The notes beneath the pieces are model-generated. The model was not told where the DNA came from and searched no databases. It saw nothing but the letters and a program-made list of their open reading frames with translations. The position numbers and the translations under genes are program-made. From assembly GCA_903642325.1 (NCBI GenBank), contig CAHJWM010000022.1:23160-87159 (forward strand): 64,000 nt of DNA, written 5' to 3'. Positions 26,755-36,244 of this stretch are shown here, piece by piece. Position 1 is the first letter of the stretch, and the number at the start of each line of letters is the position of its first letter. This DNA comes from Myxococcales bacterium (GTDB taxonomy: Bacteria > Myxococcota_A > Polyangia > Polyangiales > Polyangiaceae).

Positions 26755-27831
26755 GTGCAACGGATCAACACGGCCGCAGCAGCACTATCGATGTTGCTGC
26801 TGTTTTCGAGCCTGCTATTGCCCCCGCGTCTCTCCCGAGCGCAAGCGGCAAGCGCTGCGCCACCCGCCGCGGCTTTTCCCAACGTCGATGCGTCCGCGGC
26901 GCCCTCGGCCGCGCCGCCAGCGGCGTCTGTGTCACCCGCTTCGTCGAGCGACGCCCCGGTGCCTCCGGCCCCTGAGCGCGACGCATCCGCGGTTGTAGTA
27001 GCTCCGTCGACGCCGCCTGTCATGCCACCACCGGCGAGCGCCCCGCCGGCAAGCACGGGCCGCGCAAGCTTTGTTCCGCTTCCGGAGCCGCCGCCCACGC
27101 AATCTCCGATGCAGCCCTTGCCCGCCGCCGCGGCCAAAGCCGCCGCGCCTGGAATGGCATCGGCACAGGCTCCCGCCGTGATACCCCCCGCGCCGCCCAG
27201 CTCCCCGTTGCCCGAATCGAAGCCAAAGGACGACTCCGAGGGCATCTTCGGGCCCTTCCGAATCGGCTTTCTGGTCGGGAGCGGGCTTCCCAACCTACTG
27301 AGCTTAGGCGGGACCATCAAGGTGACTCGCTATCTAGGTGCGGGCTTCAATCTGGGATTCATCCCGACCGTGAAGCTGTCCTTGTATGGCGACGCCACGA
27401 TTTCCTATCGCGAATACGATCTCTACGGGCGCTTGTATCCCTTTGGGGGAGCGTTTTTCCTGGGGGCGGGTGTCGGTTACGCAAGGGTCCAGGGAACACT
27501 CACCAACCAGTTCGACTTAACCCCTCAGCAAAGCGCCCTGAGCGGCCTCACTTCGCCCGTTCGAATCGACAGCCAGGGCTCGGTACGCACCCTCGTGCTC
27601 ACACCACGGCTCGGGCTTTTGAAGACTTTCTCCTCGGGCTTTTCGATCGGCATCGACTTAGGTGCTCAAATTCCGATCGCACCAAGCACCGTGGACTACG
27701 CGACACGCGTGCCGCCCGGCGTGCCCGCGGCGCTGCTCACGCCGAACAACGAGAAGGTGCGGTCCACACTGAACACGGTCGGGCGCACTACGTTGCCCAC
27801 CTTCGACTTCAAGATTGGCTGGCTGCTTTGA
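26755..27831 (+). CDS. Outer-membrane beta-barrel protein with Ala/Pro-rich N-terminus, function unknown
   Basis: 358 residues from GTG 26755. The signal ends SRAQ. Residues 32-155 are low-complexity Ala/Pro/Ser. The C-terminal 200 residues alternate in the way of small barrels (GFLVGSGLPNLLSLGGTI, YLGAGFNLGFIP, GAFFLGAGVGYARV) and end in FKIGWLL. A family name cannot be given. It stands between pst copy 1 and the convergent minus-strand kinase-like gene. Confidence 0.65.
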   Translation: MQRINTAAAALSMLLLFSSLLLPPRLSRAQAASAAPPAAAFPNVDASAAPSAAPPAASVSPASSSDAPVPPAPERDASAVVVAPSTPPVMPPPASAPPASTGRASFVPLPEPPPTQSPMQPLPAAAAKAAAPGMASAQAPAVIPPAPPSSPLPESKPKDDSEGIFGPFRIGFLVGSGLPNLLSLGGTIKVTRYLGAGFNLGFIPTVKLSLYGDATISYREYDLYGRLYPFGGAFFLGAGVGYARVQGTLTNQFDLTPQQSALSGLTSPVRIDSQGSVRTLVLTPRLGLLKTFSSGFSIGIDLGAQIPIAPSTVDYATRVPPGVPAALLTPNNEKVRSTLNTVGRTTLPTFDFKIGWLL

Positions 27832-27865
27832 GCGAGCGGCCTCGGAGTGCGGTCAATGCGTGAGC

Positions 27866-29917
27866 TCAATCTATCACTAGCTCCTCGATCAAAAATTCGT
27901 GCTTCAAATTCACTAGGCGTCCGATATCTTGCGAAAATAGCTCGGGCCTTTTGGCGTAAATCAAATGGCGGCTGCGTTGAACGAGATCCACGAGCACGCT
28001 AGTGAGCTCTTCTCGGCGCACGCGCCCTTCACTCAGCTCCTCGACATTACCGAACGGCCAGGCCTCGGTCAGGCCAGCACGTAGCCGCGCCTCGCTTTCG
28101 ATCAACGCCTCCCAAGGCACGTTGCGGCCACGATTGGCGACGGGCGCGCTAAACAGCAGCAAAATCACCGACACGGCCAGGAACATGAAGTCGGTGACCT
28201 TGTCCTTCGGCGAGTGGACCTGCGCATAGGAATCCAAGTCGATCCCTTTGAGTTGCCCACGGCGGCTCATCATCAGATTGCCGTTCTTCAAGTCGTTGAT
28301 AGCGTAGCCCACGCCGTGTACGCCCTCCATCCAGAGCAGCACGCTCGTCAGGAGATCTAGAACCATCGCGGGCGACAGCGCATGTGTAAACGGCAGAGCC
28401 ATGCGCTGCCGACGCCATAGCTCGCTGCCACGGGTGCTCACCGCGCGCGTATATTCTGCTTTGGCCTCTACCTCGCTGGCACGCGCGCCTGGCGGCCGGC
28501 TGACACTCGCGTGTTCGGTGCCCGTCACCCCTACCAGATTGTCCAATGTATCGCCGTTGATCAGCTGCAGGACGTGATACGTGAAACGCTGACCTTTCAG
28601 CTTGCCCGTGTCGTACAAGCGCATCAGGTGCGGCACCCGCGCCAGCGCCCGCCCGACGCTCATGGCGGCTTCGGCCTCCAAAATTGCGTTTTTCTTCTTG
28701 CCGATGATGCGGTCGACCTTGAGCGCAACGCGACCTGGGTAGTTTGGGCTGTTATCGTTCAGCGCTTCGTACACCCGACCGAATTCGCCCATTCCCAGCT
28801 GCCGCAGCAGCGTAAACCCCAAATCCCGAAATGGGTCGGAGACCGTCTTCCAAGCCTCGAGATCCTCGAAGTCGACGATCCCGTTCTCACCAATGGCGGG
28901 GGCGGTTGTACGCACCTTGCGTCCGATGCGTTCGAAGTCCATCGCTTTCATGGCGGGGGCCACGTCGGGCATGGCGCCAGCCAGACTCAAACGTAAGTAG
29001 ACCGTGTCTAGGTACTCGCACGCCGCGACACGCACCTCTCCTGCGTCGCCGCCATAGCCGTGCCCGCGCAGCAAAAACCCGAGCTTGTTCAGCATCCGAA
29101 AATACGGATGACGGTCCATCAGCTCGCGGCGTGGAATCGCGCTCGAGGCGCTGACCATGTCTTCGTACATCACGCCCGCCGCGCTCGGTTGCAAGAGGCC
29201 AGACTTACGGCCCTCGTACAGAACGTTGACCGAGACGAAGGTGATGCGCGAAAATACGTCGATTTTCTCCAGAAATCGGTCGCGCGGGGATGCCGGATAC
29301 GCGAGCTGCGACGCCAAACGCGAAATCAACGGCCAGCACAGCCCGGCCGCCTGCTCGGGTGTACGCGGCTCGCCGACCAAGGCTTCGCGCACATAGCGGG
29401 CGAGCCGGGAATGCAGGACGATGCGCGTCTCGCCGCGCCAGTTCATTCCGTCGCGTGGCACTTCGCGCGTGCCGTCGCTCGGCACGTCGGGACTCAAGTG
29501 CACGGTGATGGATCGCTCACCACGCTTAGCGTTGATGAACATCAAGTCGTCGAAGACGTTGAGCGCCTTCGGCTTATCCTCCAGACGCTTGCGCACTCGC
29601 TTCAATCCGAGCGCGAGGAGGTCGGACAGCCAGCGCGACTCTTCATTGACCGGCACGAAAGCCGCCACTCGTAGGTCGGCGTGCAGATGCACTCGCACGG
29701 AAAGGTCCGCTTCGAACCGGGCGGAGGCCGGCAAGCTCAGATAGTGCAGCCACTCTTTGGCTTCGCCGCTGAAAACGGTCGTAGAAAGCTCGGTCCGCAA
29801 CCCGGGCTCCACGAGCGCCTCCGATGGGTGCCCGACTACATGCGGGTTCGGCGGCCGCCAATTCCAAGAATCGAGCGCGGCCTGCAGTGCTTGATGGACG
29901 ACCTCTTGCTTCTTCAT
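27866..29917 (-). CDS. Atypical protein-kinase-like protein, last gene of the two-component/Che operon
   Basis: 683 residues. The first 360 have no family I recognise. Residues 366-600 carry a divergent protein-kinase fold: glycine loop LGMGEFGRVYEA, VALKVD for the ATP lysine, an EAEAAM helix, then NDLKNGNLMM where HRDLKxxN is expected and IDLDS in place of DFG. The HRD His-Arg are replaced by Ile-Asn, but the catalytic Asp, Lys and Asn remain, so it could be active. It begins 18 bases after the receiver-kinase gene and is probably the fifth gene of that operon. No membrane span is seen. Confidence 0.6.
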   Translation of the reverse strand: MKKQEVVHQALQAALDSWNWRPPNPHVVGHPSEALVEPGLRTELSTTVFSGEAKEWLHYLSLPASARFEADLSVRVHLHADLRVAAFVPVNEESRWLSDLLALGLKRVRKRLEDKPKALNVFDDLMFINAKRGERSITVHLSPDVPSDGTREVPRDGMNWRGETRIVLHSRLARYVREALVGEPRTPEQAAGLCWPLISRLASQLAYPASPRDRFLEKIDVFSRITFVSVNVLYEGRKSGLLQPSAAGVMYEDMVSASSAIPRRELMDRHPYFRMLNKLGFLLRGHGYGGDAGEVRVAACEYLDTVYLRLSLAGAMPDVAPAMKAMDFERIGRKVRTTAPAIGENGIVDFEDLEAWKTVSDPFRDLGFTLLRQLGMGEFGRVYEALNDNSPNYPGRVALKVDRIIGKKKNAILEAEAAMSVGRALARVPHLMRLYDTGKLKGQRFTYHVLQLINGDTLDNLVGVTGTEHASVSRPPGARASEVEAKAEYTRAVSTRGSELWRRQRMALPFTHALSPAMVLDLLTSVLLWMEGVHGVGYAINDLKNGNLMMSRRGQLKGIDLDSYAQVHSPKDKVTDFMFLAVSVILLLFSAPVANRGRNVPWEALIESEARLRAGLTEAWPFGNVEELSEGRVRREELTSVLVDLVQRSRHLIYAKRPELFSQDIGRLVNLKHEFLIEELVID

Positions 29918-29935
29918 CGGCTCTTTGCCGTGAGC

Positions 29936-31021
29936 TTAGCCCTCGTGCTTCCGCGGCAGAGTAATTTCGAACGTAGTACCCGATTCTGGCGTCGAGCTCA
30001 CCTTTACGTCGCCGCCGTGTGCCTGAACGATCTGTTGCACGATGTACAAGCCGAGGCCGAGCCCTTCTGCGCGCTTACGCCGACCTACACCCGAAAGAAA
30101 TGGCTCGAAGAGCCGTGGCATCAGGTCGGCGGCGATGTGGCCGCCGTTGTGAACCGATGCTAGCACTTCGCTCGGCCCAGCAACGAGCTCGACCGTGATG
30201 GGCACGCTAACGGTGCCGTGGCGAAGCGCGTTGCCGATCAAATTCGAGAGCACTTGGCCAAGGCGCCCAATGTCCCAATCGCCCTGCAGATCGCCGGTCG
30301 CAACGACGTCGATTTGACGGCTGGGATTGGTGGCCTCGAACTCGGCGACCGTTTTGCGCGTGAGCGTCAAAAGGTTCATTGCCTTGCGCTCGATGGGAAT
30401 GCCGCCCCCCAGGCGTGCTCGCGACAGATCGAACAATTCATCGATGATGTGCGCCATGCGCGAGCCGCTCGATTGCAGACGCGCCACGCATTTTTTCAAC
30501 TCCGGATCTGTCGATGCCGCCAGCAGGCTGGTCGTCATGAGCACGACGTTCAACGGGTTTCGCAGATCGTGCCCCACGACGGCCATCAGCTCTTCGTTCA
30601 ACCGCAGGGTTTCCGCGAGGTCTTGCTGTTGCCGGTGAAGTTGAAAGAAGGTCTCGGTCTTGTGTCGTAAGATCTGCGGCTCTAGCGGCTTGAATAAAAA
30701 ATCGACCGCGCCAGCGTCGTAGCCTTTGAACACCCGGTGACGCTCCTGCATGCCGGCCGTGACGAAGATGATTGGTACGTGCCGCGTACGTTCCGCGCCC
30801 CGCATCAGCTCCGCAAGCTCGAAGCCGTCCATCTCCGGCATCTGCACATCGATCAGAGCAAGCGCGAAGTCGTGGGCAAGAGCCAGCTCCAAAGCTTCCC
30901 GACCTGATTTGGCCTTGAGCAATTCGAGCCCCTCACGGCGCAGCAAGGCCTCGAGCACGAGCAGATTCTCGTCCAGATCATCGACGAGCAAAAACTTCAC
31001 GGGACGCCGAGGTTTGGTCAT
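29936..31021 (-). CDS. Receiver domain fused to a histidine kinase
   Basis: 361 residues from ATG 31021, which overlaps the cheB stop (ATGA); the frame extends upstream but without homology. The receiver is at 1-125: LVDDLDEN, IDVQMPEMDG, VTAG and FKPLEP. A histidine kinase follows with VGHDLRNPLN (His about 151), NLIGNALRHG and GLGLGLYIVQQIV, ending LPRK. With no sensor or membrane span it should be switched by phosphorylation of its own receiver, for example by the large hybrid kinase encoded three genes upstream. Confidence 0.88.
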   Translation of the reverse strand: MTKPRRPVKFLLVDDLDENLLVLEALLRREGLELLKAKSGREALELALAHDFALALIDVQMPEMDGFELAELMRGAERTRHVPIIFVTAGMQERHRVFKGYDAGAVDFLFKPLEPQILRHKTETFFQLHRQQQDLAETLRLNEELMAVVGHDLRNPLNVVLMTTSLLAASTDPELKKCVARLQSSGSRMAHIIDELFDLSRARLGGGIPIERKAMNLLTLTRKTVAEFEATNPSRQIDVVATGDLQGDWDIGRLGQVLSNLIGNALRHGTVSVPITVELVAGPSEVLASVHNGGHIAADLMPRLFEPFLSGVGRRKRAEGLGLGLYIVQQIVQAHGGDVKVSSTPESGTTFEITLPRKHEG

Positions 31022-31629
31022 GGGGCCTTCGTAGCCTGGTGAATCAAGTCTGCTATCTCCGGCAATGATGCAATGATTTGCGGGCTTGCGCGAGAAATCG
31101 CCGCGCTTGGCATTTGCACGGCTTCTGCGGTGCTTGGGTCTTGTACGATGACCAGCCCTCCTTCGCGTCGGATCGCGCTCGCACCGAGCGAGCCATCCTG
31201 ATTGGCACCAGTCAATAGGACCGCACACAACGTGCTACCAAAGGCGTCCGCAGCGGACTCGAACAGCACGTCGATCGACGGGCGTGAAAAATTGACCGGC
31301 GCGTCTACCGACAGCGAGAAGGTTCGGTCTCGCTCCAGCAGCAAGTGATAGTTCGACGGCGCAAACCAGATCGTCCCGGCGCTGACGGGTTCTTTGTCCT
31401 GTGGCTCTCGAACGCGCGCCGCGCAGCGCGGCGCGAAGAGCTCTGGCAGCAGGCTCGGACGGTTCGGCGGCAAGTGCACCACGACGACGACGGGAATTCG
31501 AGCGTCTTTAGGCACGGCGGGAAGCAGCTGTCGCAACGCATCGACCGCTCCAGCCGATCCGGCGATCAGCACGGCCTCGCTCGAGGTCAGCCGCACCGCT
31601 GAATCTGCGCCTAGCACCGCTGGTACCAA
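31018..31629 (-). CDS. cheB: CheB-type methylesterase domain without receiver
   Basis: Up to 203 residues; the start is a TTG at 31629 or a GTG at 31617, both inside or near the end of cheR. The catalytic triad is visible: Ser in AGSAGAVDAL, His in VVHLPPNRPS, and Asp in GANQDGSLGA. FAPSNYHLLL is also typical of CheB. The regulatory receiver of classical CheB is missing, so control must come from other proteins in the operon. No chemoreceptor gene lies in the window. Confidence 0.85.
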   Translation of the reverse strand: MVPAVLGADSAVRLTSSEAVLIAGSAGAVDALRQLLPAVPKDARIPVVVVVHLPPNRPSLLPELFAPRCAARVREPQDKEPVSAGTIWFAPSNYHLLLERDRTFSLSVDAPVNFSRPSIDVLFESAADAFGSTLCAVLLTGANQDGSLGASAIRREGGLVIVQDPSTAEAVQMPSAAISRASPQIIASLPEIADLIHQATKAP

Positions 31630-32426
31630 CGTTCACCAGCGGCGAAGTCCCGAAACGCCGAGGCGTGCTCCGTGAACATCAGGCTTTCTTTAGAGCCCAG
31701 GCCCAAGAACCCCCGCCTACAAAGAGAATCCTTCATCAGCCCCAGCGCGCGTTCTTGTAAGGTGCGGTCGAAGTAGATCAGCACGTTGCGACACGACACC
31801 AATTGCACTTCCGCAAACACGCTATCGGTTGCCAAGCTATGGTCCGAGAACACGACGTTCTTGCGCAGCGTGCGGTCGAAGGTGGCTGAGCCATAGGCAG
31901 CGGTGTAGTATTCAGAGAGCGAGCATTTACCGCCCGCCAAGCGATGATTCTCGGTAAACGCCTGCACCCGGTCGATGCCGTAAAGGCCAAGCTCGGCCTT
32001 GCGCAATGCTTCCGGATTGATGTCGGTCGCGTACAACGTCGTGCGCTCGAGGAGGCCCTCTTCCCGCAGTAATATGGCGTACGAGTAGAGCTCTTCCCCG
32101 GAGCTACAACCGGCAACCCAGATTCGAATCGATGGGTAAGTGAACAATTCTGGTACGACCTTCTCGCGAAACGCCGCGAAGAAACTCGGGTCGCGGAACA
32201 TGTCGCTCACCTGCACGGTGACGAATTGCAGGAGTTGCGCGAACCGAGCCGGGTCCCGGAGGACCAAGTCCTGCAGGCCAGACAGGGTCGTCGTGCCCAT
32301 TTGCAATTTGGCTACATTCAGTCGCCGCTTCAGAGAAGCAGGTGAGTAGCTGCGGAAGTCGTAATGATACCGGAGGAAAATGGCGTCGAGCAGCAGCCGA
32401 ATCTCTAAGTCTTCTGCTGTTTGCAT
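31611..32426 (-). CDS. cheR: CheR-type methyltransferase
   Basis: 271 residues. An N-terminal helical domain (YHYDFRSYSPASLKRRL) precedes the SAM-binding part: VTDM-like VQVSDMFRDPSFF, then VAGCSSGEELYSYAI for the SAM loop, YATDINPEAL, and VSCRNVLIYFD. These are the usual CheR landmarks. It starts three bases after the hybrid kinase stop and overlaps cheB. It would methylate glutamates on a receptor-like partner that is not encoded here. Confidence 0.9.
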   Translation of the reverse strand: MQTAEDLEIRLLLDAIFLRYHYDFRSYSPASLKRRLNVAKLQMGTTTLSGLQDLVLRDPARFAQLLQFVTVQVSDMFRDPSFFAAFREKVVPELFTYPSIRIWVAGCSSGEELYSYAILLREEGLLERTTLYATDINPEALRKAELGLYGIDRVQAFTENHRLAGGKCSLSEYYTAAYGSATFDRTLRKNVVFSDHSLATDSVFAEVQLVSCRNVLIYFDRTLQERALGLMKDSLCRRGFLGLGSKESLMFTEHASAFRDFAAGERWYQRC

Positions 32427-32429
32427 GAG

Positions 32430-35400
32430 CTAGCGCTTGTGTAGCCACACTCGCACCAGGGAGAGCAAGATCTCCACGTTGAGCGGCTTGGCGATGTAAT
32501 CGTTGGCGCCCGCTTGGATGCACAACTCCCGATCGTCGGTCATGGCTTTGGCGGTCAGCGCGATGATCGGAACTTTGCTCCACGGCTGGCTGCGCGCGCG
32601 GATCAAGCGCGTCGCCTCCAAGCCGTCGACCTCGGGCATCATGATGTCCATCAGCACGAGGTCGATATCCGGCGTGCGCTCCAAGTGCTCGATAGCCTCG
32701 CGCCCGTTGCGGGCTATGAATAGCTTGGCCCCTTTCGGCTCCAGGATGCTGCTCAGCGCGAAAATGTTACGCACGTCGTCCTCGGCCACCAGGATCTTGC
32801 GACCATCGAAGGCGGCTTCGCGGTCGCGTACTTGGCGCAACATGCGTTGGCGGTCCGCTGGAAGCGTGGATTCTACCTGATGCAGGAAGAGCGTCACTTC
32901 GTCCAATAGCCGCTCCGGCGAGCGCACGCCTTTGACGATGATCGAGCTGGAAAAGCGCCGTAAGCGCTGCTCCTCGTCAGCCGTCAGCGAACGGCCCGTA
33001 TATACGATGACAGGTGGGAAAGCATAGGAGTCGTCGTTTGCCATGCGTTCCAGCAGATCGTAACCGGAAGCATCCGGCAGCGATAAGTCGGTGACGACAC
33101 AGTCGAAGGTTCCAGCGGCGAGCTCCCGCAAGGCGTCTGCAACGGTCTCTACGGCCACGATCTCGATGTCTTGACTGGCCAAGAGCTGCTTCACGGCATT
33201 CCGTTGTACCGCGTCGTCCTCGACGATCAAAAGCCGCTGCATACGCGAGAAACGGTCCTTCATGTTGCTGAACACCGTCACTAATTCTTCGCGCTTCACC
33301 GGCTTCAGCATGTAGCCTGCGGCGCCCATGGACAGGGCCATCCGCGAATAGTCTTCGACCGACATGACGTGGATGGGGATGTGCCGCGTCGCGCCGTTCT
33401 GCTTCAGCCGATCGAGCACGGTCAGCCCGATGCGGTCGGGTAAGTTCATGTCGAGAAGGATGGCGGCGGGCAAAAACTGCGTCGCTAAACGCACGCCTTC
33501 TTCGGCGCTGTGCGCAACCACGTATTGAAATGACAATTCCGCAGCTAGTTTCGCCAAGATTTCCGCAAACGAAACGTCGTCTTCGATGATCAGAAGCAGC
33601 CGCCTCTGGCTATCGATGCGGTCGCGGTCGTCCTCGAAGGCAGGCGCCTCGATGTGCTCGACATCGGGCGGGGGCGGCGAGGGCAGGGGCGTGCCGCGGC
33701 TCTGAGCGCCCAGCCGGTCGTAGGGCTTCGCCGAGCTCTCGGCGCTTGGTGCGGTAAACACCTTGGGCAAGAGCAGCGTAAAGGCGCTGCCCTTGCCAAG
33801 CTCACTCTCCACCCGCAGATCCCCACCCAGCATATGCGCCAAATCACGCGATATCGATAGGCCGAGCCCGGTGCCGCCGAAGCGCCGATTCGTCGTGCCG
33901 TCTGCTTGCTGAAAAGCCTCGAAGATCGAGCCATGGTGCGCCTTGGCGATGCCGATACCGCTGTCCTGAACGGTGAACGCGAAGCCGGCTTCCGTATCGT
34001 CGACGGTCAGCGAGACTTGCCCGCGCTCGGTGAACTTGAAAGCGTTCGAGAGCAGGTTTTTCAGCACCTGCTGGACGCGTTGCAGATCGGTTTCAATCAG
34101 CGCGTCGTCTTTGCAAAGATTTACCGCTAGGCGTACGTTCTTTTGCTTGGCAACCGGCTCGAAGGTCCGCTTTACGGGCTCGACCAAGCGCACCAACGAA
34201 ACTTTCTCGGGTCGCATCTCGACCTTGCCCGCCTCGATCTTCGACAAGTCCAGAATGTCGTTGATTAGCGCCAGCAGATCATTGCCCGCCGTATAGATCG
34301 TGCTGGCAAACTTGATCTGCTCCTCCGTCAGGTTGCCGTCGCGGTTGTCGGCCAATAGTTTCGCCAAAATCAGGGAGCTGTTCAAAGGAGTCCGCAGCTC
34401 GTGCGACATGTTGGCCAAGAACTCGGATTTGTAGCGACTCGCCCGCTCCAGCTCGGTCATCTTTTCCGACAGCGTAATTTGCGCCTTCTGCAGCGCATCG
34501 CGCTGCTGAAACAAGCTCGAGTTGGTGACCTCTAGCTCTTCCTTGCCTTCTTCGAGCTGGGCATGCGCGCTGCGCAGAATGTCGCCTTGCTGATGGAGCT
34601 CCTCGTTGGCAACTCGTAACTCTTCCTGCTGCGTCTGCAGCTCCTCACTTTGGCGCTGCGCCTCTTCGAGCAGATCCGCCAGGCGCCGCTTCTGTTGGAC
34701 CGAGCGCAACGCCACGGCGATCGTCTCTGCAATACGCGTAAGAAGCTCCAGGCCGCGCGGTTCGACCGGCGTAAAGAACGCCAACTCCAGTACCGCTAGT
34801 GGCTTGCCGTCTACATAGGCGGGCATCAGGACCAGCTCGGTCGGGGCACGCTCGCCGGTACCAGAGTGAACGGCGGCGAAGTCTTTGGGCAGGTCTCTCA
34901 CGTGCAACAGCGTGCGATTCTGCGCGGCGCGGCCCACCAGGCCCTCGCCATTCGGAAACCAATCATTGGCCGGCGAGCAGAACCCGTAGCTCGCCAAACG
35001 CTTGAAACCGCCGGCTTCGCTGGCGAAGAAGGAGCCGGCAACTGCGCCCAAAAAGTCGCACAGTTGGGCCAGGGCCCGTCGTGCGAGCTCCTCCGGTGGG
35101 GGGTCGCCTTGCACGGCTTCCGCGATCTTGGCTTGTTGCGTGCGGACCCAATTTTGAGCTTCGATGGCCGTGCGCGCTTCCCGCTCACCTTGGAGCAGCC
35201 CCGTGTAGGTCGCCGAGACCTCCGAGAGCTGCCTTCGCGACAGAAAGGCCAGGCCCGCCGCCAGCGCCACGAAGAGCGGTATACCCAGAAGTGAAGTCAG
35301 CCGATTCGACTCGTTGTTGGCCGCCGCGCGCTCCACGCGGAGAGTCTGCTCAATCAAGAGCATCTGCTGGATCGCTTCGCGGATCGATTCCATGCGGCGT

Positions 35401-35849
35401 CTGCGTTCGGACAGCTCCGCGCTCGTCCGATAAGGCCCTAAGTCGCCCCTCTCGTGCACGACTGGCTCCGACATCTTGAGCCATTCCTCGTACCGGGCGC
35501 GGGTTACGTCGCAGCGAAGTTGTTGCGGCCCATTGTCGGCCACCAACGTATGCACGGCTTTGAACAAAGGCAGAGGTTGAGCGCGCTCATACGGCGCCAA
35601 AAACAGGCGGTCCCCCGTAAGCAAGTAACCCCGGATGCTCGACTCTTGTTCCACGATCTGCGATTGGATCTCGCTGACCTTGCCCAGCACTTCATCCGTG
35701 TGATCGACCCAGTGTGCAGTGTCAGCCATCCTGACGACCTGTAACGCCAAGACCAAGCCCACTAGAAGCAGCAGGGCAAGCGGCGCAACCACCGCAACGA
35801 TTAGCCTTTGTGCGAGGAGCCTCTGCTCTCGCGTACGTTCGACGGCCAC
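32430..35849 (-). CDS. Large hybrid histidine kinase: CHASE3, GAF, kinase, three receivers
   Basis: 1139 residues from GTG 35849. Spans at about 15-37 and 185-205 bracket a CHASE3-like sensor (EQESSIRGYLLTGD). Next are a GAF-like domain (about 240-385), a coiled coil (about 390-475), the kinase with NMSHELRTPLNS and NLLSNAFKF, QDSGIGI and GGTGLGLSIS, then three receivers with LLDMNLPD, VTDLSLPD and LMDIMMPE. The second receiver ends VKGVRSP where KP is expected, so it may not switch normally. It heads a five-gene minus-strand operon with CheR and CheB, an arrangement seen for signalling outside flagellar chemotaxis. Confidence 0.88.
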   Translation of the reverse strand: MAVERTREQRLLAQRLIVAVVAPLALLLLVGLVLALQVVRMADTAHWVDHTDEVLGKVSEIQSQIVEQESSIRGYLLTGDRLFLAPYERAQPLPLFKAVHTLVADNGPQQLRCDVTRARYEEWLKMSEPVVHERGDLGPYRTSAELSERRRRMESIREAIQQMLLIEQTLRVERAAANNESNRLTSLLGIPLFVALAAGLAFLSRRQLSEVSATYTGLLQGEREARTAIEAQNWVRTQQAKIAEAVQGDPPPEELARRALAQLCDFLGAVAGSFFASEAGGFKRLASYGFCSPANDWFPNGEGLVGRAAQNRTLLHVRDLPKDFAAVHSGTGERAPTELVLMPAYVDGKPLAVLELAFFTPVEPRGLELLTRIAETIAVALRSVQQKRRLADLLEEAQRQSEELQTQQEELRVANEELHQQGDILRSAHAQLEEGKEELEVTNSSLFQQRDALQKAQITLSEKMTELERASRYKSEFLANMSHELRTPLNSSLILAKLLADNRDGNLTEEQIKFASTIYTAGNDLLALINDILDLSKIEAGKVEMRPEKVSLVRLVEPVKRTFEPVAKQKNVRLAVNLCKDDALIETDLQRVQQVLKNLLSNAFKFTERGQVSLTVDDTEAGFAFTVQDSGIGIAKAHHGSIFEAFQQADGTTNRRFGGTGLGLSISRDLAHMLGGDLRVESELGKGSAFTLLLPKVFTAPSAESSAKPYDRLGAQSRGTPLPSPPPPDVEHIEAPAFEDDRDRIDSQRRLLLIIEDDVSFAEILAKLAAELSFQYVVAHSAEEGVRLATQFLPAAILLDMNLPDRIGLTVLDRLKQNGATRHIPIHVMSVEDYSRMALSMGAAGYMLKPVKREELVTVFSNMKDRFSRMQRLLIVEDDAVQRNAVKQLLASQDIEIVAVETVADALRELAAGTFDCVVTDLSLPDASGYDLLERMANDDSYAFPPVIVYTGRSLTADEEQRLRRFSSSIIVKGVRSPERLLDEVTLFLHQVESTLPADRQRMLRQVRDREAAFDGRKILVAEDDVRNIFALSSILEPKGAKLFIARNGREAIEHLERTPDIDLVLMDIMMPEVDGLEATRLIRARSQPWSKVPIIALTAKAMTDDRELCIQAGANDYIAKPLNVEILLSLVRVWLHKR

Positions 35850-36244
35850 TCTGGGACGCTACTTCCCAGGCGCGCCTCGTTCAATGTGGCAGAAAGCGTC
35901 GCGCAATTGTCGTAGGAAACGCCTAACTGAGTGCCGGGTCGCTTTCGGAGTCGAGCTCCTTTTGCCCCCGCCGCTCTGCAATTCTCGCGGCAACTAGACC
36001 CGGAGAATGGCCTAACTGTGGCGACAGTGTCCCGCTCCGCGGAAGGTAAGGAGCCCGATGACTGCGGTCGTCGTCGAGACTGCAAACAATGCGCCCCCGC
36101 ACGGTCGGGGCTTGGGGGCGGCGCGGGTCCGAACCTGCGCCGACGCGCGAGCGCTCGGCCGTTCGCCTGGAACAGCCGAGACGCGGTTTCGTGCAAGCAA
36201 GCGAGGACCGGCGCACGCGCAAGTAAGCGCACGGTCAACGTGCT
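35850..36244. other. 395-base gap, promoter region of the minus-strand kinase operon
   Basis: This lies between the GTG of the hybrid kinase and the stop of the porin, both on the minus strand. It must hold the kinase promoter. Overlapping open frames exist on both strands but none has a ribosome site or family pattern. No clear hairpin or Pho box was seen. Confidence 0.4.

Noticed and set aside
28511..29674. Plus-strand frames of 161 and 204 codons opposite the kinase-like gene.
   Set aside because: They lack start signals and family patterns and run antisense to a gene with clear kinase motifs.
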